From Collinsella sp. AK_207A (GTDB lineage Bacteria > Actinomycetota > Coriobacteriia > Coriobacteriales > Coriobacteriaceae), in assembly GCF_902501965.1 (NCBI RefSeq), contig NZ_CABWID010000010.1, positions 372,001 to 436,000 of the forward strand: a stretch of DNA of 64,000 bases, given 5' to 3'. Of this stretch, positions 8,006 to 16,750 are shown one piece after another. The position numbers were made by a program, and so were the translations under genes. The notes under the pieces are model-generated. The model made no database searches. It saw only the letters and a program-made list of their open reading frames with translations, and was not told where the DNA came from. The first letter of the stretch is position 1; every line of letters begins with the position of its first letter.

Positions 8006-9319
8006 ATGAGCCAGAAGCAGAAGAAGAATTCCAAGGTGGCAGGAGCCACGGACGCGAGTGCCAAGGCGGGTACCTCGGCCAAGGGGAAGGACGCTTCCAA
8101 GAGCAAGTCCGCCCAGGTGGCTGAGGCCCGCGCCGAGCGCGCCGCCAAGAAGACCCGTAAGGACAAGGCCAAGAAGACGCTTTCCAAGACGGCCAAGTAC
8201 GTGCTCGTGGCCATCGGTTGCGCGGCCATGCTGCTCTCCGTGTCCGCCATGGCGTGCTCCGGCGTGCTGAACCAGGCCTCCAGCTCCGAGAGTTACAAGC
8301 TCACGGGCGGCGTGGCCGCCACGGTGAACGGCGTGAATATCACCGAGGACACCATCACCAAGCAGATCATGAGCGTGCGCACCCGGGGCGGCTACACCAA
8401 GGACAAGGACTTGGCCCAGTACCTGGTTGACCAGAACACCACGCCCGAGAAGCTGCGCAAGAGCTACATCGAGAGCTACGCCAAGCAGTACCTCTCCGAG
8501 CAGGCTGTCAAGGAGTACAACATCACCGTTTCCGATGCGGACGTGCAGAAGGCCTATGACGACGCGGTAGCGCAGTACGGCGGAAAGGACAGTTTCGAGC
8601 GCATCATCAAGGCGATGGGCTACACCGAGGACACCTACAAGCCGCTGCTGAAGAGTCGGCTCGAGCAGAATAAGCTCAAGGAGAAGGTCGCCCCCGCAAA
8701 GGATGCCACCGATCAGGAGATCCTCGACTACTTCAACCAGAACTTCGATACCTACAACGACGCCCGCCGCTCCGAGAACCTGCTGATCAAGGTGGATTCC
8801 AAGGCGACGGACGAGGAGAAGGCCAAGGCCAAGGAGAAGGCGCAGGAGATTCTGGACAAGATCAACGCCGGCGAGATTTCGTTCGAGGACGCTGTGGCGA
8901 AGTACTCCGAGGATACGGGCTCCAAGGACGACAAGGGCGACGTGGGCTGGGACAAGCTCACGCGCTTCGTGACCGAGTACCAGAGCGCGCTGAACGGCCT
9001 TTCCAAGGATCAGATCTCGGGCGTGGTGGAGACGAACTACGGTTACCATCTCATCAAGTGCACGGACGTCTTCAAGCTGGATGGCAACGCCACGTCTATC
9101 GACCAGCTGCCCGATAAGTTCAAGGACTACATCGGCAACGTGGTGAAGACGCAGACCCAGTCTGCCGCCTACTCCAAGTGGGAGACGGAGTACTTCGACA
9201 AGGCCGATATCAAGATCAACGACATGCCCGAGAACGTGCCGTACAACGTGAGTCTGGACGGCGTGACGCCCACGTCAGAGAAGGGGAGCGCGGCCACGAC
9301 GTCGGGCAGCAACGAGTAG
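8006..9319 (+). CDS. Membrane-anchored parvulin-type peptidyl-prolyl isomerase (SurA/PrsA-like)
   Basis: A foldase expected to help exported proteins fold outside the membrane. The protein has 437 residues. A Lys/Ala-rich cytoplasmic tail (~1-62) leads to one hydrophobic segment (YVLVAIGCAAMLLSVSAMAC, ~65-84). A Cys ends this segment, but the preceding residues fit a lipobox poorly. A SurA-N-like helical region follows (AATVNGVNITEDTI onwards, ~100-245). The parvulin domain (~250-355) includes NLLIKV, EISFEDAVAKYSED and GVVETNYGYHLIKC. The C-terminal Ser/Thr-rich tail looks disordered. ATG 8006 with GAAGGGA six bases upstream is preferred to the TTG at 7949. Promoter elements for this gene are not clear. 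Confidence 0.88.
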   Translation: MSQKQKKNSKVAGATDASAKAGTSAKGKDASKSKSAQVAEARAERAAKKTRKDKAKKTLSKTAKYVLVAIGCAAMLLSVSAMACSGVLNQASSSESYKLTGGVAATVNGVNITEDTITKQIMSVRTRGGYTKDKDLAQYLVDQNTTPEKLRKSYIESYAKQYLSEQAVKEYNITVSDADVQKAYDDAVAQYGGKDSFERIIKAMGYTEDTYKPLLKSRLEQNKLKEKVAPAKDATDQEILDYFNQNFDTYNDARRSENLLIKVDSKATDEEKAKAKEKAQEILDKINAGEISFEDAVAKYSEDTGSKDDKGDVGWDKLTRFVTEYQSALNGLSKDQISGVVETNYGYHLIKCTDVFKLDGNATSIDQLPDKFKDYIGNVVKTQTQSAAYSKWETEYFDKADIKINDMPENVPYNVSLDGVTPTSEKGSAATTSGSNE

Positions 9320-9500
9320 CGCGGTCGCTGCTCCCGCGGGCGGTGCGCGCCGGGCTTCCGGGGTGCCGGCGGGGGCCCGGCCTGCTCGGCCGTGGCTCTG
9401 GCGCGTTGTCGCCGGCGTGCTGGAGCGCGACATGGAACTCGGGGTGGACACGAGCATCATCATTCTAGGATGCAGCCCTGCGCGGTAGATCGGTTATACG

Positions 9501-9535
9501 GGGCGAGCGCTTTCGCAAGACGGAGGCGCTCGCCC
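9501..9535 (+). terminator. Rho-independent-like terminator after the parvulin gene
   Basis: Perfect 10-bp arms GGGCGAGCGC (9501-9510) and GCGCTCGCCC (9526-9535), followed by TTGCTTAT. The rest of the 331-base gap before the next gene holds GC-rich hairpins and a TATAAT at 9599-9604, but no supported gene. Confidence 0.6.
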
Positions 9536-9598
9536 TTGCTTATGCATGGCGGAATGCTCGCATCGCAGCTCAGGCGCGTGCCGCGCGGCAACATCGCG

Positions 9599-9604
9599 TA
9601 TAAT
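9599..9604 (+). promoter_or_regulatory. Likely -10 box of the amino-acid ABC transporter operon
   Basis: TATAAT within CGCGTATAATCAAG, about 47 bases before the ATG. No good -35 hexamer is seen at the usual distance. Confidence 0.45.
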
Positions 9605-9650
9605 CAAGTATTCTCACTGTTATAAAAAACCTCAGAAAAGGAGGCCGTCT

Positions 9651-10382
<732 letters not shown>

Positions 10383-10493
10383 CCCCCTTCGTCCGGTCCG
10401 ACCTGCACCCGTGGCATCAAGCGCAGCCGATTTGCTGAGGGCGCGCCGGAGCCACAGCGGGCCATGCGGGACCACCTGTTTGAAAGGAGAGAT

Positions 10494-11345
10494 ATGACGA
10501 GCACCATGACGCGTCGAGGCTTTCTGGGCCTGACGGGTGCGCTTGCGCTCGGAGCCCTGGCGGGTTGCGGCGCTACCGCGAGTGCCGGCTCAACCGCCGC
10601 CTCCGCGGGTTCCAAGCTCGCCGCCATCCGTTCGCGCGGGCAGTTGAACGCCGGCGTCAAGAAGGACGTGCCCGGCTACGGTTACTTCGACCCCGCCAGC
10701 GGCACCTACCAGGGCATGGAGATCGACCTGTGCTACCAGGTGGCCGCGGCCATCTTCAATACGAGCTACGAGGACGCGCAGAAGCAGGGCCTTGTGGCGT
10801 TTACCGACGTCACGCCCAAGACGCGCGGCCCGCTCATCGACAACGACCAGCTCGACATCGTGTGCGCCACCTACACCATCACCGACGAGCGCAAGAAGAG
10901 CTGGGATTTCTCGCGTCCCTACCGCACGGACTACGTGGGCCTGATGGTTAAGAAGAGCGCCGGCTTCAAGAAGATCGCCGACCTCGACGGCAAGATCATC
11001 GGCGTCTCGCAGGGCGCCACCACACAGGGCCTTGTGGAGCAGATGCTCGTGGACGAGCACATCGACGCCACGCCCGAGTTCCGTGCCTTCTCCGGCTATC
11101 CCATCATCAAGAGCTCGCTCGACGCGGGCAATATCGACTGCTTCGCCATGGACCGCTCCACGCTCTCGGGCTACATGAACGATACGGTCGAGCTGCTCGA
11201 GCCCGACGTGAAGTTCGGCGAGCAGAACTACGGCATCGCCACCAAGATGGGCTCCGACCTCTCGCCGGTGGTCGACCAGGTCGTGGCCGATATGGAGGCG
11301 AGCGGTTGGCTCGCTCAGGAGATCAAGGATTGGGGGCTGGTGTAG
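10494..11345 (+). CDS. Amino-acid ABC transporter substrate-binding lipoprotein (Tat type)
   Basis: An extracytoplasmic receptor of the same importer. The protein has 283 residues. The N-terminus has a twin-arginine motif TRRGFLGL followed by a hydrophobic stretch and lipobox LAGC, so it is probably a Tat-exported lipoprotein. The mature part is a type 2 periplasmic-binding (SBP_bac_3) fold, with GVKKDVPGYGYFDPASGTYQG, EIDLCYQVAAAIF, the R in TPKTRGPLI, and YTITDERKKSWDFSRPY (amino-acid binding loop). GAAAGGAGAG places the start at ATG 10494. The stop abuts the permease start. The exact substrate cannot be told from sequence alone. Confidence 0.9.
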   Translation: MTSTMTRRGFLGLTGALALGALAGCGATASAGSTAASAGSKLAAIRSRGQLNAGVKKDVPGYGYFDPASGTYQGMEIDLCYQVAAAIFNTSYEDAQKQGLVAFTDVTPKTRGPLIDNDQLDIVCATYTITDERKKSWDFSRPYRTDYVGLMVKKSAGFKKIADLDGKIIGVSQGATTQGLVEQMLVDEHIDATPEFRAFSGYPIIKSSLDAGNIDCFAMDRSTLSGYMNDTVELLEPDVKFGEQNYGIATKMGSDLSPVVDQVVADMEASGWLAQEIKDWGLV

Positions 11346-12116
11346 ATGTGGGAGGGCCTCTTCAACGCTGACCGCTGGGCCGCCGCGTTCTCCAACATGG
11401 GCACGTTCTGGGACGGCTTTGGCGTGACGCTCTCCGTGGTTGTGGCCGGCCTCGCGCTCTCGCTCGTGCTGGGTACGCTTCTCGGCGTGTTCTCCACCAC
11501 GCGTTCGCGGGTGCTGCGCGCCGTCTCGCGCGTGTACGTGGAGTTCTACCAGAATACGCCGCTGCCGGTGCAGGTGCTCTTTATGTACATGGCCGGCCCG
11601 CAGTTCCTGCAGGCGATCACCGGCGCCGCGCAGCCGGTTCGCATCGCCCCGTTCGCCCTGGGCGCGCTCGGCGTGGGCCTCTACCATGCGGCCTACATCT
11701 CCGAGGTCATCCGCACGGGTATCGAGGCGGTGCCGCGCGGCCAGATGGAGGCGGCTCAGAGCCAGGGCTTCTCCCGCGTGCAGAGCTACGCCTACATCGT
11801 GCTGCCGCAGACCTTCAAGGTCATTCTGCCGCCGCTTTGCAACCAGGCGCTCAACCTGGTCAAGAACACCTCGGTGCTCGCGCTCGTGGCCGGCGGCGAC
11901 CTCATGTACCGCAGCGATAACTTCGTCTCGCTCTACGGCTACCTGCAGGGCTACATCATCTGCTGCTTCATGTACTTCATCATCTGCTTCCCGCTGGCGC
12001 TGCTCGTGCAGTGGCTCGAGCGCCGGAGCAAAGAGCGTCCGCGTGCCAAGGACATCCCCGGCGTGACGAATGCGGGCGATGCCGACGGTGCGGCCATGGC
12101 TGGAGAGGGGGTGTAG
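11346..12116 (+). CDS. Amino-acid ABC transporter permease (HisM/GlnP type), first subunit
   Basis: An inner-membrane subunit of 256 residues with about five hydrophobic segments. The EAA coupling motif is present: RTGIEAVPRGQMEAAQSQGF near 120-140, followed by VLPQTFKVILPPLCNQ. The ATG directly follows the binding-protein stop (TAG ATG), which implies translational coupling. The last ~30 residues (KERPRAKDIPGVTNAGDADG) form a polar cytoplasmic tail. A 41-bp stretch of this gene (11800-11840) closely matches a fragment at 16427-16467. Confidence 0.92.
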   Translation: MWEGLFNADRWAAAFSNMGTFWDGFGVTLSVVVAGLALSLVLGTLLGVFSTTRSRVLRAVSRVYVEFYQNTPLPVQVLFMYMAGPQFLQAITGAAQPVRIAPFALGALGVGLYHAAYISEVIRTGIEAVPRGQMEAAQSQGFSRVQSYAYIVLPQTFKVILPPLCNQALNLVKNTSVLALVAGGDLMYRSDNFVSLYGYLQGYIICCFMYFIICFPLALLVQWLERRSKERPRAKDIPGVTNAGDADGAAMAGEGV

Positions 12117-12119
12117 CCG

Positions 12120-12758
12120 ATGGATATCTTCAACGCGACTAACCTGGTCTACATCATGGGCGGCTTCGTCAAGACCATCCAGATCTCGGTGCTCGCCATC
12201 ATCTTCTCCATCGTGTTGGGTACCGTCCTCGCGCTGGTGAAGAGCTACGGCCCGCGCCCACTGCGCTGGCTGGTGTCCGCCTACATCGAGCTGTTCCGCT
12301 GCACGCCCAACCTGCTGTGGATCCTGTTCATCTACTTCACCGTGCAGGGGTCGGATATTCTCATCTCCACGCTGGCGTTCACGCTGTTCACGAGCGCGGT
12401 GATGGCTGAGATCGTTCGCGGCGGCCTGAACGCGGTGCCCGCCGGGCAGTTCGAGGCGGCCCGGAGCCAGGGTTTCGGCTTCTTCGGCACCATGGGCTAC
12501 ATCATCTTGCCGCAGACGTTTCGCACCATCATTCCGGCGCTGTTCAGCCAGTGCACCACGGTGATCAAGGACAGCTCGTACCTCTCGGGCATCAACGTGG
12601 CGGAGTTCATGTACACCACCAACGTGGTGATGGCGCATGCGGTGGAGCTGAACCAGGTGCTCATGCTCTACGGATTCGTGTTCCTGCTGTACTTCGCGCT
12701 GAACTTTGGCATCTCGCTTCTGGTGCGCGCCTACCAGCGCCGCGTCGTGGCTGCCTAG
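12120..12758 (+). CDS. Amino-acid ABC transporter permease, second subunit
   Basis: The partner permease of 212 residues. It has an N-terminal membrane helix, then AYIELFRCTPNLLWILFIYF, and the EAA loop GGLNAVPAGQFEAARSQGF near 100-120 followed by ILPQTFRTIIPALFSQ. It starts three bases after the first permease's stop, so the two are co-translated and should form the heterodimeric pore served by the ATPase at 9651. A small hairpin (12770-12798) follows. Confidence 0.92.
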   Translation: MDIFNATNLVYIMGGFVKTIQISVLAIIFSIVLGTVLALVKSYGPRPLRWLVSAYIELFRCTPNLLWILFIYFTVQGSDILISTLAFTLFTSAVMAEIVRGGLNAVPAGQFEAARSQGFGFFGTMGYIILPQTFRTIIPALFSQCTTVIKDSSYLSGINVAEFMYTTNVVMAHAVELNQVLMLYGFVFLLYFALNFGISLLVRAYQRRVVAA

Positions 12759-12769
12759 CAACGGAAACG

Positions 12770-12798
12770 CGGTACGTTGGGACGCGTCCAGCGTACCG
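12770..12798 (+). terminator. Hairpin between the permease and kinase-like genes
   Basis: CGGTACG (12770-12776) pairs with CGTACCG (12792-12798), with further inner pairing (GGACG/CGTCC). Only ATTTGGGG follows, so it is probably a partial terminator or attenuator. Confidence 0.4.
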
Positions 12799-12818
12799 AT
12801 TTGGGGAAGGAGGCCCAT

Positions 12819-13538
12819 ATGGGCGCCATCAAGGATCGCATCGAGGCGCGCGTGGCAGATGTCCACGCCGCCGCGCTGGCCGGTCAGCCGGTCGTCATCA
12901 CCATCGCGCGCGACTTTGGTGCCGAGGGGCACGAGATCGGCAAGATGCTCGCCCTCGAGCTGGGGATTCCGCTGTACGACAACGAGATTCTCGTGCGAAG
13001 CGCCCTGCGCGCCCATGAGAGCGTGGACATGATGGCCGCCTACGACGAGAAGCTCGCGGCCGAGACCGCGGCCTTCCTGCCCGATCGCGTGGATGCGCGC
13101 ACCACCTCCGACCGACTCTTCCGCTCCATGACGCAGGTGATCCTGGACCTGGGTGCCAGCCAGAGCTGCATCATCGAGGGCCGCCTCTCCGACTACCTGC
13201 TGCGCCACAACCCCAATCACATCGCGGTGCTCGTGACGGCCCCGCTCGAGGCCCGCGTGGAGATCGTGCGCAAGAAGCGCGGCCTCAACAAGAAGAAGGG
13301 CCTCAAGCTCGTCAAGCAGATGCAGAAGGACCGCGAGCTCTTCTACAAGCGCTACTCCGCCGGCAAGTGGAAGATGACGAGCGGCAAGGACCTGGTGGTG
13401 AACCGCGCCAAGCTGGGCCGCGAGGGCTGCGTGGCTGTGATAGCCGCAGCGTATCGCGCCAAGCTGGCGGAGGTGGCGCACGCGGAGGCGGAAGAGAGCG
13501 CCGTCGCTTCGTCCGAGGCGGTTCCCGAAACGGAGTAG
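12819..13538 (+). CDS. Cytidylate-kinase-like protein
   Basis: 239 residues of the cytidylate kinase-like family (PF13189 type), related to but distinct from Cmk. The phosphate-binding region reads VVITIARDFGAEGHEIGKML near residues 27-46, followed by ELGIPLYDNEIL. The lid/basic region RKKRGLNKKKGLKLVKQMQ lies near 150. The nucleotide substrate of this family is not established. GGAAGGAGG at 12805-12813 selects ATG 12819 over the longer frame from 12777. The C-terminal tail is Glu/Ala-rich. Its last nine codons and downstream DNA are duplicated at about 16462. Confidence 0.8.
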   Translation: MGAIKDRIEARVADVHAAALAGQPVVITIARDFGAEGHEIGKMLALELGIPLYDNEILVRSALRAHESVDMMAAYDEKLAAETAAFLPDRVDARTTSDRLFRSMTQVILDLGASQSCIIEGRLSDYLLRHNPNHIAVLVTAPLEARVEIVRKKRGLNKKKGLKLVKQMQKDRELFYKRYSAGKWKMTSGKDLVVNRAKLGREGCVAVIAAAYRAKLAEVAHAEAEESAVASSEAVPETE

Positions 13539-13701
13539 CCCGGTCTCACGGAAACCTCCAAGACAGCTAAAGACAGATGGAGCAGATCCTGCGCATATCG
13601 GCGATATGGAGGTCGATATGCGCAGGATTCGTTACATCTGCGGCGGGGAAACCACTCGACAGATACAGGTCCCTGAACTGCTCGGATAATCGGTATTATG
13701 A
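13501..13701 (+). repeat. Left copy of a ~200-bp direct repeat flanking the LuxR cassette
   Basis: From the 3' end of the kinase-like gene through the 75-bp hairpin repeat to the CGGTATTA motif, this sequence recurs at about 16450-16654 with roughly one difference per ten bases. Together the copies bracket the toxin remnant and the regulator genes. Confidence 0.8.
13569..13643 (+). repeat. 75-bp hairpin repeat, copy 1
   Basis: It begins AAAGACAGA and ends CATCTGCGG. Inside is a perfect 15-bp stem: ATCCTGCGCATATCG (13586-13600) against its complement at 13614-13628, with a 13-nt loop. Equal-length copies lie at 16525-16599 and 18057-18131. Confidence 0.85.
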
Positions 13702-13765
13702 GGACGACGAGTTGGTGATCGCCCATATCTTCCACCAGAGCCGGGACTACGCTCGCCTCGTGTAG
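13685..13765 (+). pseudogene. C-terminal remnant of a RelE/ParE-type toxin
   Basis: The frame ending at TAG 13763-13765 reads YYEDDELVIAHIFHQSRDY followed by ARLV. This matches the last strand and tail of RelE/ParE-family toxins (a ...V-x-I-x-x-I-x-H-x-x-R-D pattern). Everything upstream of this piece is the hairpin repeat, so the gene lacks its N-terminal two thirds, and no antitoxin is present. A terminator follows at 13771-13800. The identification rests on about 24 residues. Confidence 0.5.
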
Positions 13766-13770
13766 ATGCG

Positions 13771-13800
13771 AGGGGACCGGGTGCAGAGCCCGATCCCCTT
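13771..13800 (+). terminator. Terminator after the toxin remnant
   Basis: AGGGGACCGGG (13771-13781) pairs with CCCGATCCCCTT (13789-13800), followed by GAGTTTCTT. The remaining ~230 bases before the small membrane protein hold a TAGAAT (13954-13959) that could be a -10 box, but no supported gene. Confidence 0.55.
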
Positions 13801-14031
13801 GAGTTTCTTGCGAGAAATGCCGAAAAAACACCTCCGGATGGCTCTAAAACAGAAATCATCAGGGGCGTATGACAGACAAAGTACCAGCTCGATGCAAGAC
13901 TGGGGTCAATGGCGAAGGCGCTGAGACGGAAGGAGGAGCGGGTTGTTGGTGTGTAGAATACGTGGTGGCGCTGTACGGATTTGCGAGTTCGTGGCCGCGC
14001 CATCCCGTGTGGCTTCGTGTTGGGAGGCGTC

Positions 14032-14193
14032 ATGTTCTTGAACTCTATGGAAGTCCTTTCACTGGTATATGCGGGCATTATCTGGCTCCTTCCCCATGTC
14101 GTTCTGCTTCTCTTGGTCTACGTCGTCGTGCGGTTTGCAGTGCGGCGCGAGTTGAGAGCTTGGACAGGCGCCGGGGACGAGCATGAAGGATGA
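14032..14193 (+). CDS. Small membrane protein preceding the LuxR regulator
   Basis: 53 residues. One long hydrophobic stretch (VYAGIIWLLPHVVLLLLVYV, ~residues 12-35) is followed by basic residues (RFAVRRELR) and an acidic tail, so it is a single-pass or hairpin membrane peptide. GGGAGG at 14022-14027 supports ATG 14032. Its end overlaps the start of the regulator by 11 bases, which suggests joint translation and a possible partnership. No family is recognised. Confidence 0.6.
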   Translation: MFLNSMEVLSLVYAGIIWLLPHVVLLLLVYVVVRFAVRRELRAWTGAGDEHEG

Positions 14194-16426
14194 GGTGTGG
14201 TCGTCCACGTCGGTAGACAAGCGAGAAGTGCTTGAGGGCGGGCGACTGGTTGGCCTGTTTTCGCTGTTACTCCCCTTCGCCCTTCTGCTTGCGATTGTCC
14301 TCTTCTCCCTATCGCCTTGTGATGACGGCATATTCAAGCTATCGGATGCATCGGTATGCGGGCTGTTTCTCTCGGTTTCCATCGTTGCCGTTCGTGCAAG
14401 GAGCGGTGTTCGAGGCCGTGGGTTTGACCCTTCTTTCTGGCTGGCGATTGCAGCTATGGTGCTGCTGGTCTTTGGCTATTGGCGCGAGCCAGTTGTGTAT
14501 ATCGCTTCTGTCTGCCTTATGGTCGCCGCTTTTCTTCTGGTGCGAGGCATGTTGCTCGTCATAAAGAAACCCTTTGCGCGCCGCTGTCGGGCTCATAGCG
14601 ATGCCCGCGCGCTCAAGGTTCCGGCTGCGGTTTGTTTGGCCGTACTGGCGGCCCTCGACTTTCTTGGCATCGAGCGTCTTCATGGCTTTGCGTGTTTTCC
14701 AGGGGATGGGAGTGAGGCGAGGACTGCGGTCGCGCTCGGTGCGTGTCTCATGACTATCGCAGGTGCGCGTCTTTTGGGTCGCATCGAGAGGGAGATGGCC
14801 GCGCCATCATGTTTTAGGGTGGACACCGCGGGCACCAAGATGCTGGCAACGAAAGGTTCGTCTTCTTGCAAAAGGAAGAGATCCCATACGGCTGTTCACA
14901 ATCTTCTTGAACGCTTAGATACCTCGTTCTCTCCGCGAGAGAATCGGGTGGCTGAACTCATCCTTCTCGGAGAGAGCATGAACGATATAGCGCGAAGGCT
15001 CGGGTTATCGAAGGCGACGGTTGGAACCTATGCGGTGCGCGTATACAGGAAGAGCGGGGTCGAGAATCGAGCAGAGTTCTATGGACTCGCACAATCTTAT
15101 GCCAAAAGCGTGGAGGAGGGCTCGGCCCTGGGGCATGATGAGGAACCCGGCGATGGAGGCGTTAGTGACGGTTTGTTCAGCGGGACCTCATTCCTTCACG
15201 ATGCGAGGATGGCTATCGGCGAGTTGGCGGGTCTCGCTGCGACGTGTCTATTCGCCCATCTCTTTCTCACCCTCATCGCGAGTCTATGCGGAATGGCTGT
15301 ACCTTGTCAGGTTCGATGGCCGCAAACCATCCTTTTGCTGCCCCTGTTCACCCTGCTGGGCTTCATCGGCACCTCGTTTGCTCTTAATCGGGTGGTTCAC
15401 ACCCTGATTGCTCGTCCCTTATGCATTCAGGGCAGCATAAGGGCTGCGGTCGCAGGAGCCAGACGGTCCTTTAAGGCAACGGCAGTACTGCTGATGCCCA
15501 CGCCCGTTCTCGTCCTTGGATATCTCGTCTTTCTGGAGAGGTCAACGTTCGCCGCGTTTGTTGTCGAATGCGGTTTGTCATGTGCTGCTCTACTTGCCTT
15601 GGGGTTGGGGCTCATCGTTGCGGCGATAGGGTTGCCCGCCCTCAGCACCGCGCGGCTTGGCCCCTCATGTACGTATGTGGTCGTAGGACTGACCATGCTT
15701 GCCTTGCAGCTCTCGGGCCCTATTCTTGTCGTCGAAGCACTGCTCGCCGTCGCCCTCCTGATGGCGGCATCCCTGTTGGGCGGATACGCTCCCAGGGAGG
15801 TGCTATCGAATCCAGAGGGCCACTTCTTTCTCGCTCCGCACCAAGCACTTGCAGCGCTCTCCTTGGGAAGCCTGTTCTGGGGAGGCGCGGATATTCTGCC
15901 CGGCTCGCTTCGATTGATCTGGATGACATTGAATGCGTCCCTGCTCTGCGTTTGGATGATGAAAGCGGGTGTTAGGCTGGATGCCGAGGGCATTCTCGTT
16001 GCGACACCCGTCCTCGCGGCGCTTGCATTGGGCGCCGTGGCCGTTTCTGCTCTGCTTGCATGGACGGCGCGCATCTTTGTAACCGAAGCGCCTTTCTGCT
16101 TCATCCTCACTGTTGCGGTAAGCTGGCGCATCCTGTTTCAGTATTTGGCGGATTGCGAACGAAGGAAGGCGCTTCTGACCGACCTCGATCGTGATGTGCT
16201 GGACCGGGCGCTCTTCAACGAGGGACTAACGGAGCAAGAGCGGCGTATCGCCCTCCTTGCGGCAAGAGGCTTGACTGCTCGACAGATGGCGGACGACTGC
16301 CACGTCTCAAAATGCACGGTCTATACGCACATCAGGCATATCTATGCGAAGCTCTCAGTGCATGATCGTGTCTCGCTTGCGGCGAAGGTGGATGATGTGT
16401 ACAGGGCGGAAGTGGATCGTACGTAG
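14183..16426 (+). CDS. Membrane-bound LuxR-family regulator with two HTH domains
   Basis: 747 residues. Order: about six hydrophobic segments (~20-200), LuxR-type HTH 1 (SFSPRENRVAELILLGESMN..IARRLGLSKATVGTYAVRVY, ~245-305), a second membrane block of about eight to ten segments (~345-660), and a C-terminal LuxR HTH 2 (LTEQERRIALLAARGLTARQ..., ~681-735). Membrane LuxR proteins with one C-terminal HTH are common in Coriobacteriia; this looks like two such units fused in tandem. It should regulate transcription in response to a membrane or extracellular signal; targets are unknown. Third-position GC is lower than in neighbouring genes and it lies between direct repeats, which suggests transfer. 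Confidence 0.8.
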   Translation: MKDEVWSSTSVDKREVLEGGRLVGLFSLLLPFALLLAIVLFSLSPCDDGIFKLSDASVCGLFLSVSIVAVRARSGVRGRGFDPSFWLAIAAMVLLVFGYWREPVVYIASVCLMVAAFLLVRGMLLVIKKPFARRCRAHSDARALKVPAAVCLAVLAALDFLGIERLHGFACFPGDGSEARTAVALGACLMTIAGARLLGRIEREMAAPSCFRVDTAGTKMLATKGSSSCKRKRSHTAVHNLLERLDTSFSPRENRVAELILLGESMNDIARRLGLSKATVGTYAVRVYRKSGVENRAEFYGLAQSYAKSVEEGSALGHDEEPGDGGVSDGLFSGTSFLHDARMAIGELAGLAATCLFAHLFLTLIASLCGMAVPCQVRWPQTILLLPLFTLLGFIGTSFALNRVVHTLIARPLCIQGSIRAAVAGARRSFKATAVLLMPTPVLVLGYLVFLERSTFAAFVVECGLSCAALLALGLGLIVAAIGLPALSTARLGPSCTYVVVGLTMLALQLSGPILVVEALLAVALLMAASLLGGYAPREVLSNPEGHFFLAPHQALAALSLGSLFWGGADILPGSLRLIWMTLNASLLCVWMMKAGVRLDAEGILVATPVLAALALGAVAVSALLAWTARIFVTEAPFCFILTVAVSWRILFQYLADCERRKALLTDLDRDVLDRALFNEGLTEQERRIALLAARGLTARQMADDCHVSKCTVYTHIRHIYAKLSVHDRVSLAAKVDDVYRAEVDRT

Positions 16427-16467
16427 GTGGTGCCGAAGACCTTCAAGGTCATCCTGCCGCCGCTTTG
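16427..16467 (+). pseudogene. 41-bp fragment resembling an ABC permease gene
   Basis: It matches 11800-11840 in the first permease at 38 of 41 positions (GACCTTCAAGGTCAT, CTGCCGCCGCTTTG). It joins directly to a copy of the kinase-like gene's end. It may come from this permease or from a paralogue, since the encoded LPxTFKVILPPL motif is common. Confidence 0.6.
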
Positions 16468-16654
16468 TCCGAGGCGGTTCCCGAAACGGAGTAGCTCGGT
16501 CTCACGGAAACCTCCAAGACAGCCAAAGACAGACGTAGCAGATCCTGCGCATATCGGCGATTTGAAGGTCGATATGCGCAGGATTCGTCACATCTGTGGC
16601 AGGGAAACCAATCGACAGATGCAGGTTCCCGAACTGTTCGAAAATCGGTATTAA
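16450..16654 (+). repeat. Right copy of the ~200-bp direct repeat
   Basis: This repeats 13501-13701, including the nine C-terminal codons and stop of the kinase-like gene, the CGGTCTCACGGAAACCTCC spacer and the 75-bp hairpin. It then runs into a tandem duplication of an ATCGGTATTA-containing segment (16643-16698). The rest of the gap to 16750 is AT-rich and probably holds the promoter of the ATPase gene. Confidence 0.8.
16525..16599 (+). repeat. 75-bp hairpin repeat, copy 2
   Basis: Stem arms at 16542-16556 and 16570-16584 are identical to copy 1. Differences lie mainly in the loop and outer ends. Confidence 0.85.
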
Positions 16655-16750
16655 AATAATCGGAAAAACCGGAACAGATGATTCGGAAAATCGGTATTAT
16701 GCAAGTTAGACGGTAATATCTATCTTAGTGCTAAGACCGGTGGTGAGACC

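Noticed and set aside
9392-9545. Short ORFs between the parvulin gene and the amino-acid ABC transporter
   Set aside because: No ribosome sites and they cross a terminator hairpin.
10590-13481. 963-codon open frame on the minus strand
   Set aside because: It lies opposite a well-supported ABC transporter operon; its His/Arg/Ala-rich translation is typical antisense of high-GC genes.
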